A DNA stretch of 64,000 nt from Gracilaria vermiculophylla (taxonomy: Eukaryota > Rhodophyta > Florideophyceae > Gracilariales > Gracilariaceae): contig JAHNZQ020000181.1 in the NCBI GenBank assembly GCA_019155205.2, positions 1,331,744-1,395,743 of the forward strand, written 5' to 3'. How positions within the stretch are numbered: the stretch's first letter is position 1; each line of letters opens with the position of its first letter. The notes beneath the pieces were generated by a model, which saw only the letters and a program-made list of their open reading frames with translations, was not told the origin of the DNA and searched no databases. This document shows positions 55,290 to 64,000 of this stretch, in pieces. The translations under genes and the position numbers were made by a program.

Positions 55290-56861
55290 AAAGCTTCCAG
55301 ACTGTCACAAAATGTTTTTGGATATTAAGCTGCATATTTACAAACTCATCTATGGAATGCAGGACTAGGTCATCCCAGAAAAACTCATTTTCAATAAAAT
55401 GTTTGCCGCAATCAAGGCCCTAGACTAGAAAATTAATTAGGAACAGAAGAAATATGTTCATGCAAAGGATGTGCTCTTCAGAAATTGACATCAATATCAT
55501 TATACGTTCACCAAAGGTTTCTGTCCCAAAAAACTTGGAACATACTTTATGCATATAAATACATTTAAGATATGATGGGGACTATGTCAAACAAGAGACA
55601 TAGGTGATTCGTTTTATTTCTTATTGAAGATTTCTTCGAAGACTCGTTTGTATAGTTTCTAGAATCAAAAAATTACGCTCTTCAAAACATAGAGAATATT
55701 ATCAAAATGATTGAAAACCGGGAAGAAATGTTAGTTAAATAAAACTCAAAAAGAGACGACAGAGGATAATATTATTTCCGCAACGTGCTGTAGAGTGTAA
55801 ACTATGAAATATCTAATTAAGTTGTACGGCCGTCAGCTTAGCGGTCACTTCATACACCATTCAAACGATACGCCGAAGTTGTGCTTTCTACTTTCGCAGG
55901 AGGTTTGGTGTAGCCTTCAAAGGCATCTCGTAACAGAGCTCTTCTTTCCCAAAAGCGTAAATGATTTGAATTGCTGATCGTCTAAAATTGATTTGTCAAC
56001 AACGGAATCGTTCGTGAGGACCTCATCATGAGTTTAAATGATACCAGAGTCAAATTCTTGCATATCTAACCATGCATAGTGTGCTTTATTAGTGGTGTTT
56101 CTTTCATATGTGCTTCATAGTTCCTCTGCATTGCATCTTCACGTGCTCGTACGATTATGTCCCGAACCGTCCGTTCTACCTTGCCATTCCTTTCCAAATT
56201 ACTCTCAGAATCCCAATCACTTGTGCGTGTAGAATTTCTTACGTCGTTGGCTTTATTGCGGACGCGCATGTTGAGCTTCTGTCGATTCAAAATCTAGACC
56301 TTTTTTTTTCTTCCCCCTTAAAGTACCCATAACGTTTTTTGTGCTCTCTGGCTGCTCGCGTTTCTTTCGATTACTCTTCACGTGGTCTTTTTGAAAGCCT
56401 TTCTGTCCTCACCTTTTCGTGTTCATCCGGTAGCTCTTAACTATGGTTAATTACCCTTCATGTGGGATAAGTACTGCCGGTGCTGTCCTAAGAACGTCAA
56501 AACCACTGTTCTTCTCGATGAAAAACAATGGGCTTTGCTTCTTCGTATTTGTGCATTTCTCGATGATCTGATAAAGATTCGAATTGGCAGCCTAAAAATA
56601 TGTGGATAATGCTTGCCATGTCTCTATGGGAGATCTCTTTTTGAAGAAAAAAAAAGGTTGCTGGTCAATCTCCTCGGACAAAAACGCTAAGGTTCTTTTA
56701 TACAGTTCTGGTAGGTTAGGCTGCGAGCTAATATACTCTATAGGACTTGATGTGCAGATAATATCGTAACGAGTATTTTCCAATTTAGCCGTTATTCAAT
56801 AAAAATTATCCGTTACTAGGATGGAGCCTTCTCGAGGTCTGAAATTTACCTGGATTCCAAC
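55290..56861. other. AT-rich region with worn Copia fragments and the minus-strand Copia LTR
   Basis: Plus-strand frames near 55330-55740 read NAGLGHPRKTHFQ, a Cys pair (CSCKGCALQK), DMMGTMSNKRHR and FLESKNYALQNIENIIKMIE, a faint GAG-preintegrase/integrase pattern. A minus-strand NGKVERTVRDIIVRARED at ~56170-56220 recalls the Copia integrase NGxxER segment. From 56862 leftwards the LTR of the minus-strand Copia begins; its far end was not found. Confidence 0.4.
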
Positions 56862-59407
56862 ATTCCCCCTGAACTCGAGCAGCTTGAGATATGTTCGATC
56901 AAAGCCTTATGCGTTACAGCAGGAAGTGACTTTGTCAGAATGTCAGCAAACTGTTTCGAGGACGGAACATATTTGATATCTAGAAGACTCTTTTGGAACA
57001 CCTCTCATGCGAAATGATACGATACATCAATATTCTTGGTCTTTGCATGATACCCAGTTGCCTTCATAAGCCATTTGATACAGCTTTTGGTGTCTTCAAG
57101 CAGCGATAGAAATAAATTGTAATGAAATACCTCACTGTTCACGTTTTTCATGTAAAGTGCGATCTTCAGTGCTTCAGCTGCAGATATAAAATCTGACACA
57201 GTTGTGCTCAGAGCGACGTTCTTAGTTTTTGAGGAGCTCCAAGATATGAGATATCCATCCCAGAATACAAAATGTCCAATAGTACTTCTTCTGGTAGTTA
57301 CGTCATCAGAAAAAGAAGCATCACTCCATACAGTTATACGAGCATCATTGAATTTAGTGTCCTTCTTATACTTGTGCGAAGTTTTCATGCAAGTCCCTTT
57401 CAAGTATCTGAATTTTCCTTTCATATGAAGCCACATTGACTTGTTGTGGTTCGTTGAATACCTTGATAGGTATTTGAAAGCATATTATATATCAAACCGC
57501 ACACTTCTTGACAAGTAAAGAAGATTCCCAAGACGTTTTCTGTACCTGTCTATAAAGACAGAATCTGGTACCTCTCTTAGAGATGGTAGCTTAAGACCAG
57601 GAGGGAGAGGCGAGCTCAAAACACCAGCATCTCGCATGTCAAATTCGTCAATGATCTTGTCTTTGCATTTCTTCATAGACAAGTGAATTTCTAGCTTATC
57701 TCGTCGAATATGAATGCCTTAAGCTTCAATAGGAAAGCCTAAGTCATGAATGTTGAACTTCTTCTTGACAAGTCTTACAAACTCTTTTTCTTTCTCAGAT
57801 TTTTTACAAATAATCAAATCATCCACATTAAAGAAGATAAGCTCTGTGAGCCTTTTCGTCTTCCTGTAGTACAGGCAAGCATCTGCAACAGAGCGCATGA
57901 ATCCTTGATAATGTAAAAGCTTTTGCAGTGTTTTATGCCAAAGTCTGGGAGCCCTTGCAGTTCCTTGAAGAGCACGTTTTAGCTTCCAACAGTGCCCTTC
58001 ACTGATCTTGACTCCATCATGTGGGAAAACATATCCATGCGTATCGCTAATTGCATTGAGAAATGCAGATACGAAATCAATGGAATGAAGTGAAAATCCG
58101 GATGAAGCCATTGAAGCACAGAACAAGATATTGAGTCTTAAGATGTCAATGTGCGGAGTAGGAGCGAAAATATCACCAAAATTATTCTTGAATTCAAATC
58201 TCCTAACAACGAGGCGGGCCTTGTATCTCAAAGAATTCGTTTTGTCTCAGTATTTCTTTGTAAATACAAAACGTGTTGATACAACTTGGTATTCGCGAGG
58301 TATCTTAACAACTTTGAACGCGTCAAAGTTTTGCAGGCTTTTTTACTCAAGTTTGATAGCAGAAAGTCATTCATTTGAATCGTGCATCTTCAATTCGTCA
58401 TCCATGTTTGATGGTAGGACCTCGATTCTAGTCAGAAACATCATTTTTGAGCTGGACCCTTTCACAAGAACTTCTGAGAAGTCATTCTGGTCTTCTTCAC
58501 CAGGTTGAATGAGACCCTCTTGGTTTAGGATAAAGTTCCTGAGAGTTTCATCAGGGACACCAGGAAATTATTTCGGGTTGTATGTTGAAGTCGAAGGTGC
58601 CATAACGATATTGGCTGATTCAAAGTCCAGTACAATGAATTCAGTAGAGTTGGAGTTATATCCAAGCATTATTCCAGGCTTGGTGGTATTGTCCAGTTTT
58701 TTTCTCTTTTCCTTCTTGACATATATATTTGACTCTGCAGCCAAACGGGATCAGACGTTCATAGTTTTCTGATAGCCCATATCGGGCAAAGAAAGGTGTT
58801 TGGTGCTCAAGGTATGAATGAGGTGACCTATTGTACAAGAAGATTGCTTGTAGCAATGCAAAAGACCAAAACGTAGTAGAAAGCGTAGACTCCAAAAGCA
58901 TTGGTTGCACCTTCTCTAGCAACGAGCGGTTAAGTCGTCAGCGAGGCCTATTTCTTCGGTTGTGGCGACTGATGAAAATTCTTGACGGATGTCATTTGCC
59001 ATACACAGGGACTGAAAAGTATTGCTCAGGTACTCAGAAACTTGATCAGAGCGTATAGTAGAAATATTGATTGATCCATCTTCAAGAAGTTCAGAAAATC
59101 CTCGGTATATATCAGATTTTCTCCGTAAAAGTACAATATGGCTGCACCTTAAGGAATCATCAATAAATAAAGCAAAGTACTTGAAGCCATCAACAGAGAT
59201 TATTGGCATTTCACAGATATCAGAGTGAATTAGTTTGTACAGATGTCGGTGTGGTTTCTTGAACTTTGTTCTCGGAACGTTTCGAGTCGTTTTCGTGGCG
59301 TTGCAAGCATCGCAAGGGTAGTTAACTCTAACATCTGCTCGAATTTTCAGATGCTTAATCTTCTCATAGGACAAATGCCCTAATGAGGAGTGACGACGAA
59401 ACAGCAC
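56862..59407 (-). pseudogene. Copia element pol relic (integrase, RT, RNase H), 3' end preserved
   Basis: Minus-strand order: GAG-preintegrase and integrase (SLGHLSYEKIKHLKI, CDACNATKT, SDICEMPIISVDGFKYFALF; 59407-58916), integrase C-terminal half (FWSFALLQAIFLYNRSPHSY; 58922-58656), RT (58231-57719; FFNVDDLIICKKS, where YVDD is NVDD), RNase H (57436-57005; SDASFSDDVTTRRSTIGHFV, ALSTTVSDFISAAEA) and the end phrase FADILTKSLPAVTHK near 56925. This is followed by a polypurine AGGGGGAA (56870-56863) and TGTTGGAATCC, the start of an LTR at 56862. Frameshifts and stops occur throughout. The upstream gag is cut off at ~59400 by Gypsy sequence. Confidence 0.8.
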
Positions 59408-60724
59408 TCCATGATGGCGAACGGTGTTATGAAAATAATACCGAACATTCTCTTCAGGTTTGTGCTCGCCAACCTGAAGGAGTCGCCGTTACGGCTCCAG
59501 AAAGGAACTGTTGCCGGACTGGCACTACCCGCCCCTGCAGGACTGGCTTATCTTTTTCGTGCGGAAGACCTTGCGGACCGTGATTCAATCGTCACCATAG
59601 AGGCTATAGTGACTTCAATGGCTCCAGAGGAAGAGAATCCTGCCATCTGGCAGGAGAAGCTCCAAATTGGCGAAGATTTCGAAGGGTATCGCCACAGGAT
59701 AGTGGAGATGCTATCCACCTTTGAGGACATGTGCCCTGGTCGCCTGGGTCAGGTCAGACTGGCCAAGCACAGGATCCAGCTCACACCGGATGCGAAACCG
59801 GTACATCAACTCCCAAGGAGAGCCGGACCCCATGTGCGAGGTTTCGAACGCGATAAGGTCCACCGGATCCTGGAGAAGGGCGTTAGCGAGCCTCCAAATT
59901 CTGAATGGGCCTCCCCGGTGGTATAAGTTAAGAAAAAAGATGGCTTCTAGAGGTTCTGTATTGACTATAGACACCGCAAAGAGATGACAGTAGGCGATTC
60001 GTACCCGATACCCCGTATGGATGAATGCATCGACTTCTTAGGTGATACGTCCGTTTTCTTCACGCTGGATGCCAAAAGCGGCTACTGGCTGATTGAAATA
60101 GACGACTCCGATAAGGATAATACAACGTTGACCTCGCACTGTGGGATCTTCAGATTCTTAAAGATGCCATTTGGATTAAAGAATGCACCCGCTACGTTCC
60201 AACGAGCGGTGGACATAATCCTGTCAAAGATGAAGTGGTAGTACGCCCTGGTGTATATTGATGATGTCATCATATACTCCCGCAGCGTGGAGGAGCACTT
60301 CATTCATGTGAAGCACGTGCTCCATCTCCTAAAAGATGCTGGACTCACCTTGAAGCTGGAGAAATGTTTCTTTTTCAAGTCGTCAGTGGACTACCTTGGG
60401 CACGTTGTACTCCCGAGCCACCTACAGGATTACCAGAAAACTCAGTACGCCATCAAGAAAGCTCACCCTCCCAAAAACCAAATGGAGCTTCGCTCCTTTC
60501 TAGGAATGAGTAACGTTTTTCGGAGGTTTGTCCCGAACTTCTCCCGTATCGCGGCGCCGTTAAATCGCCTTTTCGAGAACGACAAGTCGACGAAATTGGC
60601 TATCTTGACGGACGAGGAGTTTGAAGCCTTAAACACCTTGAAGAGAAGACTTGTAGAGCCACCGATCTTGGTACTTCCGAAGCGGCATGGTCGAATGGTG
60701 CTGGATACTGACGCCTGTAAATAC
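59408..60724 (+). pseudogene. Gypsy reverse transcriptase, truncated, three in-frame stops
   Basis: One frame runs from the protease-RT linker (VLANLKESPLRLQKGTVAGL) through RT (LPRRAGPHVRGFERDKVHRI, SEWASPVV, VKKKDGF, RFCIDYRH, DSYPIPRMDECIDFLG, FTLDAKSGYWLIEID, FLKMPFGLKNAPATFQRAVD, YALVYIDDVIIYS) to the first strand of RNase H (MVLDTDACKYC). Stops are at 59924-59926 (TAA), 59948-59950 (TAG) and 60239-60241 (TAG); at each the neighbours fit the family, so these are point lesions. YIDD is intact. It ends exactly where the Copia LTR begins at 60725, so it was cut by that insertion. Confidence 0.85.
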
Positions 60725-61737
60725 TGTTGGATAAGGTGCCTGTGCTGTCATTGACAACTAAATGTTCCGGAGACCATGGGCTGTGTTTAATGTTGACTTT
60801 GTGTGGTACACGTGAGCAGCTGTGCTATTCAGCACGTTGTTCACTACCATACGGTTTCCAGGTGTACACATTGCATACTCAGCTTAATGTACACCAGATA
60901 TGGTCTAGTGTAATGTGCCTCGTCATGGTAGCTATACACACACATTGCTGTATAGACACGAGTGGTGGCGGAATACAGAGAGTGTAAGGTGGTTGAGTGA
61001 ATTTGTGCATTGTCATGGTCTCGTGAGTGTACGGAACTGTCATGCCTTGTTGTGCCTTGCTGTTGTAAGCATTATTGAATTATGGCTAGTACATTTATGT
61101 CATGTTACAATATGATTGGTAGTATTGAGTGTCTCGCCTTTTTAGTGTAACTTCTATTGCAACCTAGTCGGTGCGACGGAGCCACTATATAAGTCAGGGT
61201 GGAGGCACCTCTAAGTAAACCCAAGCCGGAGCTGGCTAACATTCTTAATATCCCTTCAACTTTCCCTTGCCCCTCTGATCTCCAATAGGTTTTGGGCCCA
61301 GCCCCACTGACCTCTGCCGCTATCCCTTGTATATCGCCGCTCTCCCTCACCGCCATTCACCCACGTTGCTCCATCTTTCTCTCCGTCTTTCCGTTGCGTC
61401 AGGTGTGTTGACCGTATCGTTGGTCGGTGTTGGTATTCTTCTTTCGGTCTCGCGTTCCTCCCTGAGGGCGTTGTGTTGGTAGTGGTTCGACGTTGGTTCT
61501 GCCATGTTACCGTGTTCGGGTTATCGTTGTCGCCCGTGTTTGTCGATCGCTACTCGTTTCGTTTGGTCTCCCTCTGTTCTTGTTGCTGGGATCCCCGCGT
61601 CGTGTTTGCGAGTTCTGATCCGAGAGGTTGAGGACCGTATTTTTTTGTTGAAGTCTGGGAAGTATCGTGTTGTGTCTCAGCAGTTTGTGTGAAATCTGGG
61701 ATTTTTGATTCCCAGTTTTTGTGTTTTTGTGTCATCA
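60725..61737 (+). repeat. 5' LTR of Copia element
   Basis: Starts TGTTGGATAAGG and ends ATCA (TG...CA), about 1013 bp. It is followed after two bases by a TGG-started primer-binding site, and preceded directly by interrupted Gypsy coding sequence. Without the 3' LTR the borders rest on these signals alone. Confidence 0.7.
61186..61192 (+). promoter_or_regulatory. TATA box in Copia LTR
   Basis: TATATAA in the context GCCACTATATAAGTCAGG, in the middle of the LTR, where the U3 promoter of an LTR element is expected. Confidence 0.6.
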
Positions 61738-61739
61738 CT

Positions 61740-61757
61740 TGGTGACCAGTGCGACGA
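61740..61757 (+). other. Primer-binding site of Copia element
   Basis: TGGTGACCAGTGCGACGA begins with TGG two bases after the LTR end, as needed to pair with a tRNA 3' CCA end. Which tRNA is not determined. Confidence 0.6.
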
Positions 61758-62502
61758 GCGGTTGATCCGTGGTACTTTGGGTGATTCCTGGTACTGTGGG
61801 GACGTTAGTCTGGCGACTTGATCCAAAGCAGGTGTTTCTGTCAAGCGGGCTCCCCACCGGTTCTACTTTTGTAGGGCGGATAACGTTGTTTGTCGGAAGA
61901 CCTGGCGAGTACCGCGGGATCACCTGCGGATGGGGTGTCGTGGCGTACTGCATGTGGTCGGTGTTGATCTGTGTGTGAACCTGACTTTGGGTCGGGGGCT
62001 TGGACTGTTGCGAACGATACCTATAACGAGCTTTTGATCCGGGGACCCAGGTCTTCCGGGGAGGCGACGTGGCACAGGCTTACCTCTGGTGAAGCCGCGA
62101 GTTACCTTTATTGGTTCTCGTCTGCAGCGTACCTTGGGGTCAAAGTAGCTTCAGTTTGAGGTTGCGCAAGTTCTTCCAAGAGACCAGAGAAGGCTAACTT
62201 GGTGAAGACATATCTTTGGTCATTAACCATTCTCTGGAAGTCTCGTAAAGAGCGACGCACCTTCTCCTTGAGCGTAGGAGGAGGCAGACAGAAGAAAGCG
62301 CTTTCTACCCGGAAGAGCCCCGGGGGTCAGAGGTCCGACCTCAAGGGTGCGCGGATTGCTGCTCGTGATCCTGCCTGTGCCATCCGTCTACTGATCTTAA
62401 TAGTTGTTTTTTTGTTTGTGGTTTGTTGTTTTTTGTTTGTTGTTTGTTGTGTTTGCTGTTTTCAAGCCATCTGTTTCCTCTAGGCAGTAGATCTCGCAAA
62501 TC
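61758..62502 (+). other. Untranslated leader of Copia element
   Basis: About 745 bp between primer-binding site and gag ATG with no gene. It includes a T/G-rich run near 62400-62455 (TTGTTTGTGG, TTTGTTGTTTGTTG). Confidence 0.6.
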
Positions 62503-63765
62503 ATGGACTCGTTCAGTGGGGTCAAAATTGAAAAGTTGGGTGAGGATAACTTCCATGTATGGAAGCAAAAGATTGAGCTACTACTTGCGCTCAAAGACCT
62601 CGATGATCACCTCGACTCTGTACGACCCACCGACGAAAATGAGCTGTCTACTTGGAAGAAGAAAGATGCCAAAGCCAGAGCGATCATCGGCCTGACTCTC
62701 AGTGATGAGCATTTTGACCATGTAAGGGACTCCGACAACGCCGCCGACATGTGGGAAGCCATCTGTGATGTATTCCAACGCAAAACTTTGCTCAACAAAA
62801 TCAACGCCCGACGGTCCTTCTACTCTGCCAAGATGCGTGATGATGAGAAAATGTTACAGTTCATCAACCGTGTACGTCATCTGGCATCGGACCTCAAGTG
62901 TATGGGCGTTGCTGTTGAGGAGGAGGACATCGCTATGGCCATTCTGTGTGGACTTCCGAATAGATTTGAGCACCTCATTGTGGCAATTGATACCACAATT
63001 GGCGATCGCCAACTCACTCTAGAGTTTGTGAAGAGTCGTCTGCTGCAAGAAGAGCAGCGAATGAACGATCGTGCCAAGGAGGAGTCCGGATGTGAAGCAG
63101 CGTTGGTCGGCCGACAGTCGCGAAATAAGGGCGTTTTGTGCTACTACTGTGGCACCAAGGGTCATATCCAGAGAAACTGTTTCAAAAAACAACGTGATGA
63201 GGCTAACAAAGATCAGAATGCTGCTGTTCATGCAAACGTACACAATGCGCAATGCGAAGAGCAACGTACGGGTGACAGTGATTCTAACTACGTTTGCCTC
63301 ATTGCTGGTGGGGCCACCAAGGCCACTAACAGTGACTGGATTGTTGACTCCCGTGCTACCGCACACATGACCTATGACGACTCCATGCTCCAATCATTCG
63401 AGAGCAAGGCAGCTTCTGGTGTGAGCATCGGCAATGCTTCCAAATTTGAGTCGCGTGGCGAAGGCTGTGTTGAGCTGGATGTAAGTGTTGACGGGTCAAG
63501 GCGCAAGTGCAAGTTGAGCAAAGTAGTGCACGTGCCAAGTCTTCGTTACCACCTGCTATCGGTATCTGCAATTTGTGACTTGGATGCTACTGTTGTGTTC
63601 GACAAGCACAAGGTGTGTGTGTACAGGGATTCTGCTCTGATTGCACAGGGACGCCGTGTCAAAGACCTTTACTACATCTGTACTGCAGTTTCACAACTTG
63701 CTGATCCGGACAGTGCACTTGTGTGTCCGACCTGTCGATCTGGCATGCTCGTATGGCTCACGTGA
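62503..63765 (+). CDS. Copia gag-protease polyprotein (5' part)
   Basis: 420 codons from the ATG at 62503. The gag part (UBN2-type) opens LGEDNFHVWKQKIELLLALK and includes NKINARRSFYSAKMRDDEKM and CGLPNRFEHLIVAID. The zinc knuckle CYYCGTKGHIQRNC (CX2CX4HX4C) is at ~212-225. The aspartic protease follows with DWIVDSRATAHMT, where the usual DSGAT is DSRAT (63346-63360), then HVPSLRYHLLSVSAICD. Near 63700 the frame is lost; the continuation is one register away. In relatives gag and pol are one polyprotein, so this stop at 63765 is a lesion, not a natural end. Otherwise uninterrupted, so the copy is young compared with its neighbours. Confidence 0.85.
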   Translation: MDSFSGVKIEKLGEDNFHVWKQKIELLLALKDLDDHLDSVRPTDENELSTWKKKDAKARAIIGLTLSDEHFDHVRDSDNAADMWEAICDVFQRKTLLNKINARRSFYSAKMRDDEKMLQFINRVRHLASDLKCMGVAVEEEDIAMAILCGLPNRFEHLIVAIDTTIGDRQLTLEFVKSRLLQEEQRMNDRAKEESGCEAALVGRQSRNKGVLCYYCGTKGHIQRNCFKKQRDEANKDQNAAVHANVHNAQCEEQRTGDSDSNYVCLIAGGATKATNSDWIVDSRATAHMTYDDSMLQSFESKAASGVSIGNASKFESRGEGCVELDVSVDGSRRKCKLSKVVHVPSLRYHLLSVSAICDLDATVVFDKHKVCVYRDSALIAQGRRVKDLYYICTAVSQLADPDSALVCPTCRSGMLVWLT

Positions 63766-64000
63766 ATGTTGGTGGCATCAAGCAAATGGCTCGCGATGGC
63801 GTTGTGTCAGGGCTTAATGTGGATATGGCACAGAATCTGGATGTATGCGACTCTTGTGTTGTAGGCACGTCTACCCGCGCGGCGACTCCCAAGCAAGGGG
63901 GGGAGCGCGCAACCAAGCTGTTGGATCTTTTTCACGCGGACATTTGTGGTCCAGTGGAGGTGGGTTCCTTGGGAGTCTTGCGCTACTTTGTTACATTCAT
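63722..64000 (+). pseudogene. Copia preintegrase and integrase start (frameshifted, partial)
   Basis: In the shifted frame: DLSIWHARMAHVNVGGIKQM, then CDSCVVG (the HHCC zinc site of the preintegrase domain), and LLDLFHADICGPVEVGSLGV with the first catalytic Asp of the integrase. The frame is open to the window edge. Confidence 0.85.

Larger units (their letters stand above)
60725..64000 (+). mobile_element. Copia LTR retrotransposon, 5' part (runs off the window)
   Basis: Comprises a 5' LTR (60725-61737), primer-binding site, long leader, gag-protease ORF from 62503 and a frameshifted integrase continuing past the window end. It interrupts the Gypsy RNase H region. The five bases before it are AATAC, the expected length of a Copia target duplication. 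The other end lies outside the window. Confidence 0.85.

Noticed and set aside
1..64000. CRISPR arrays, bacterial operons, rRNA genes
   Set aside because: No regularly spaced repeats or rRNA sequence seen; all genes are eukaryotic in type.

Overview
Eukaryotic nuclear DNA. Seven cellular genes (an FG-GAP surface protein, a phosphatase-like/kinase fusion, an unrecognised nuclear-type protein, KMO, eRF1, PHF5A and ARMC6) are nearly intron-free and sit in two small islands inside dense transposon wreckage. Only PHF5A needs an intron (111 nt, branch-like TACTAAAC). Compact intron-poor genes among nested Gypsy, Copia, Harbinger, Tigger and Tc1 elements fit a florideophyte red alga of the Chondrus type. 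That placement is an inference; no organelle or species marker is present.

Layout. 0-4.7 kb: FG-GAP gene (+) and fusion gene (-), convergent, separated by a nearly pure poly-G tract and GC-rich DNA. 4.85-9.6 kb: a Harbinger end fragment split by a Tigger element (4885-6974) and by two Tc1-like elements sharing a TA (7224-8190, 8193-9477). The Tigger copy is itself split by a short terminal-inverted-repeat element and a 100-N gap. 10.4-11.7 kb: a third, older Tc1-like element. 12.9-28.8 kb: two decayed minus-strand Gypsy chromoviruses in tandem. Each carries a chromodomain and, beyond it, a related plus-strand (antisense) reading frame. 30.8-32.9 kb: a Copia relic (+) interrupted by the second copy of the short element. 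33.7-36.0 kb: a two-gene Harbinger element (intact MYB-like ORF, transposase with one TGA). 36.5-37.5 kb: a Tc1-like non-autonomous element.

37.5-47.8 kb is the main gene island: unrecognised protein (+), KMO (-), eRF1 (+), PHF5A (-), ARMC6 (-). KMO and eRF1 diverge from an 0.8 kb shared spacer. eRF1 (translation termination) and PHF5A (spliceosome SF3b) are housekeeping; KMO is the kynurenine-pathway FAD monooxygenase. They do not form one pathway.

51.0-55.1 kb: a second Harbinger family with matching terminal inverted repeats, an intact 438-aa transposase and a partner gene broken by two in-frame stops. 55.3-59.4 kb: Copia relics, the main one on the minus strand with a polypurine tract and LTR start. 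59.4-60.7 kb: a truncated plus-strand Gypsy RT with three in-frame stops, into which a younger Copia element has inserted (LTR 60725-61737, primer-binding site, gag-protease ORF, frameshifted pol running off the window).

The best candidates for something undescribed are the fusion of a degenerate inositol-phosphatase-like domain with a kinase, the antisense frame shared by both chromoviruses, and the unclassified short inverted-repeat element.
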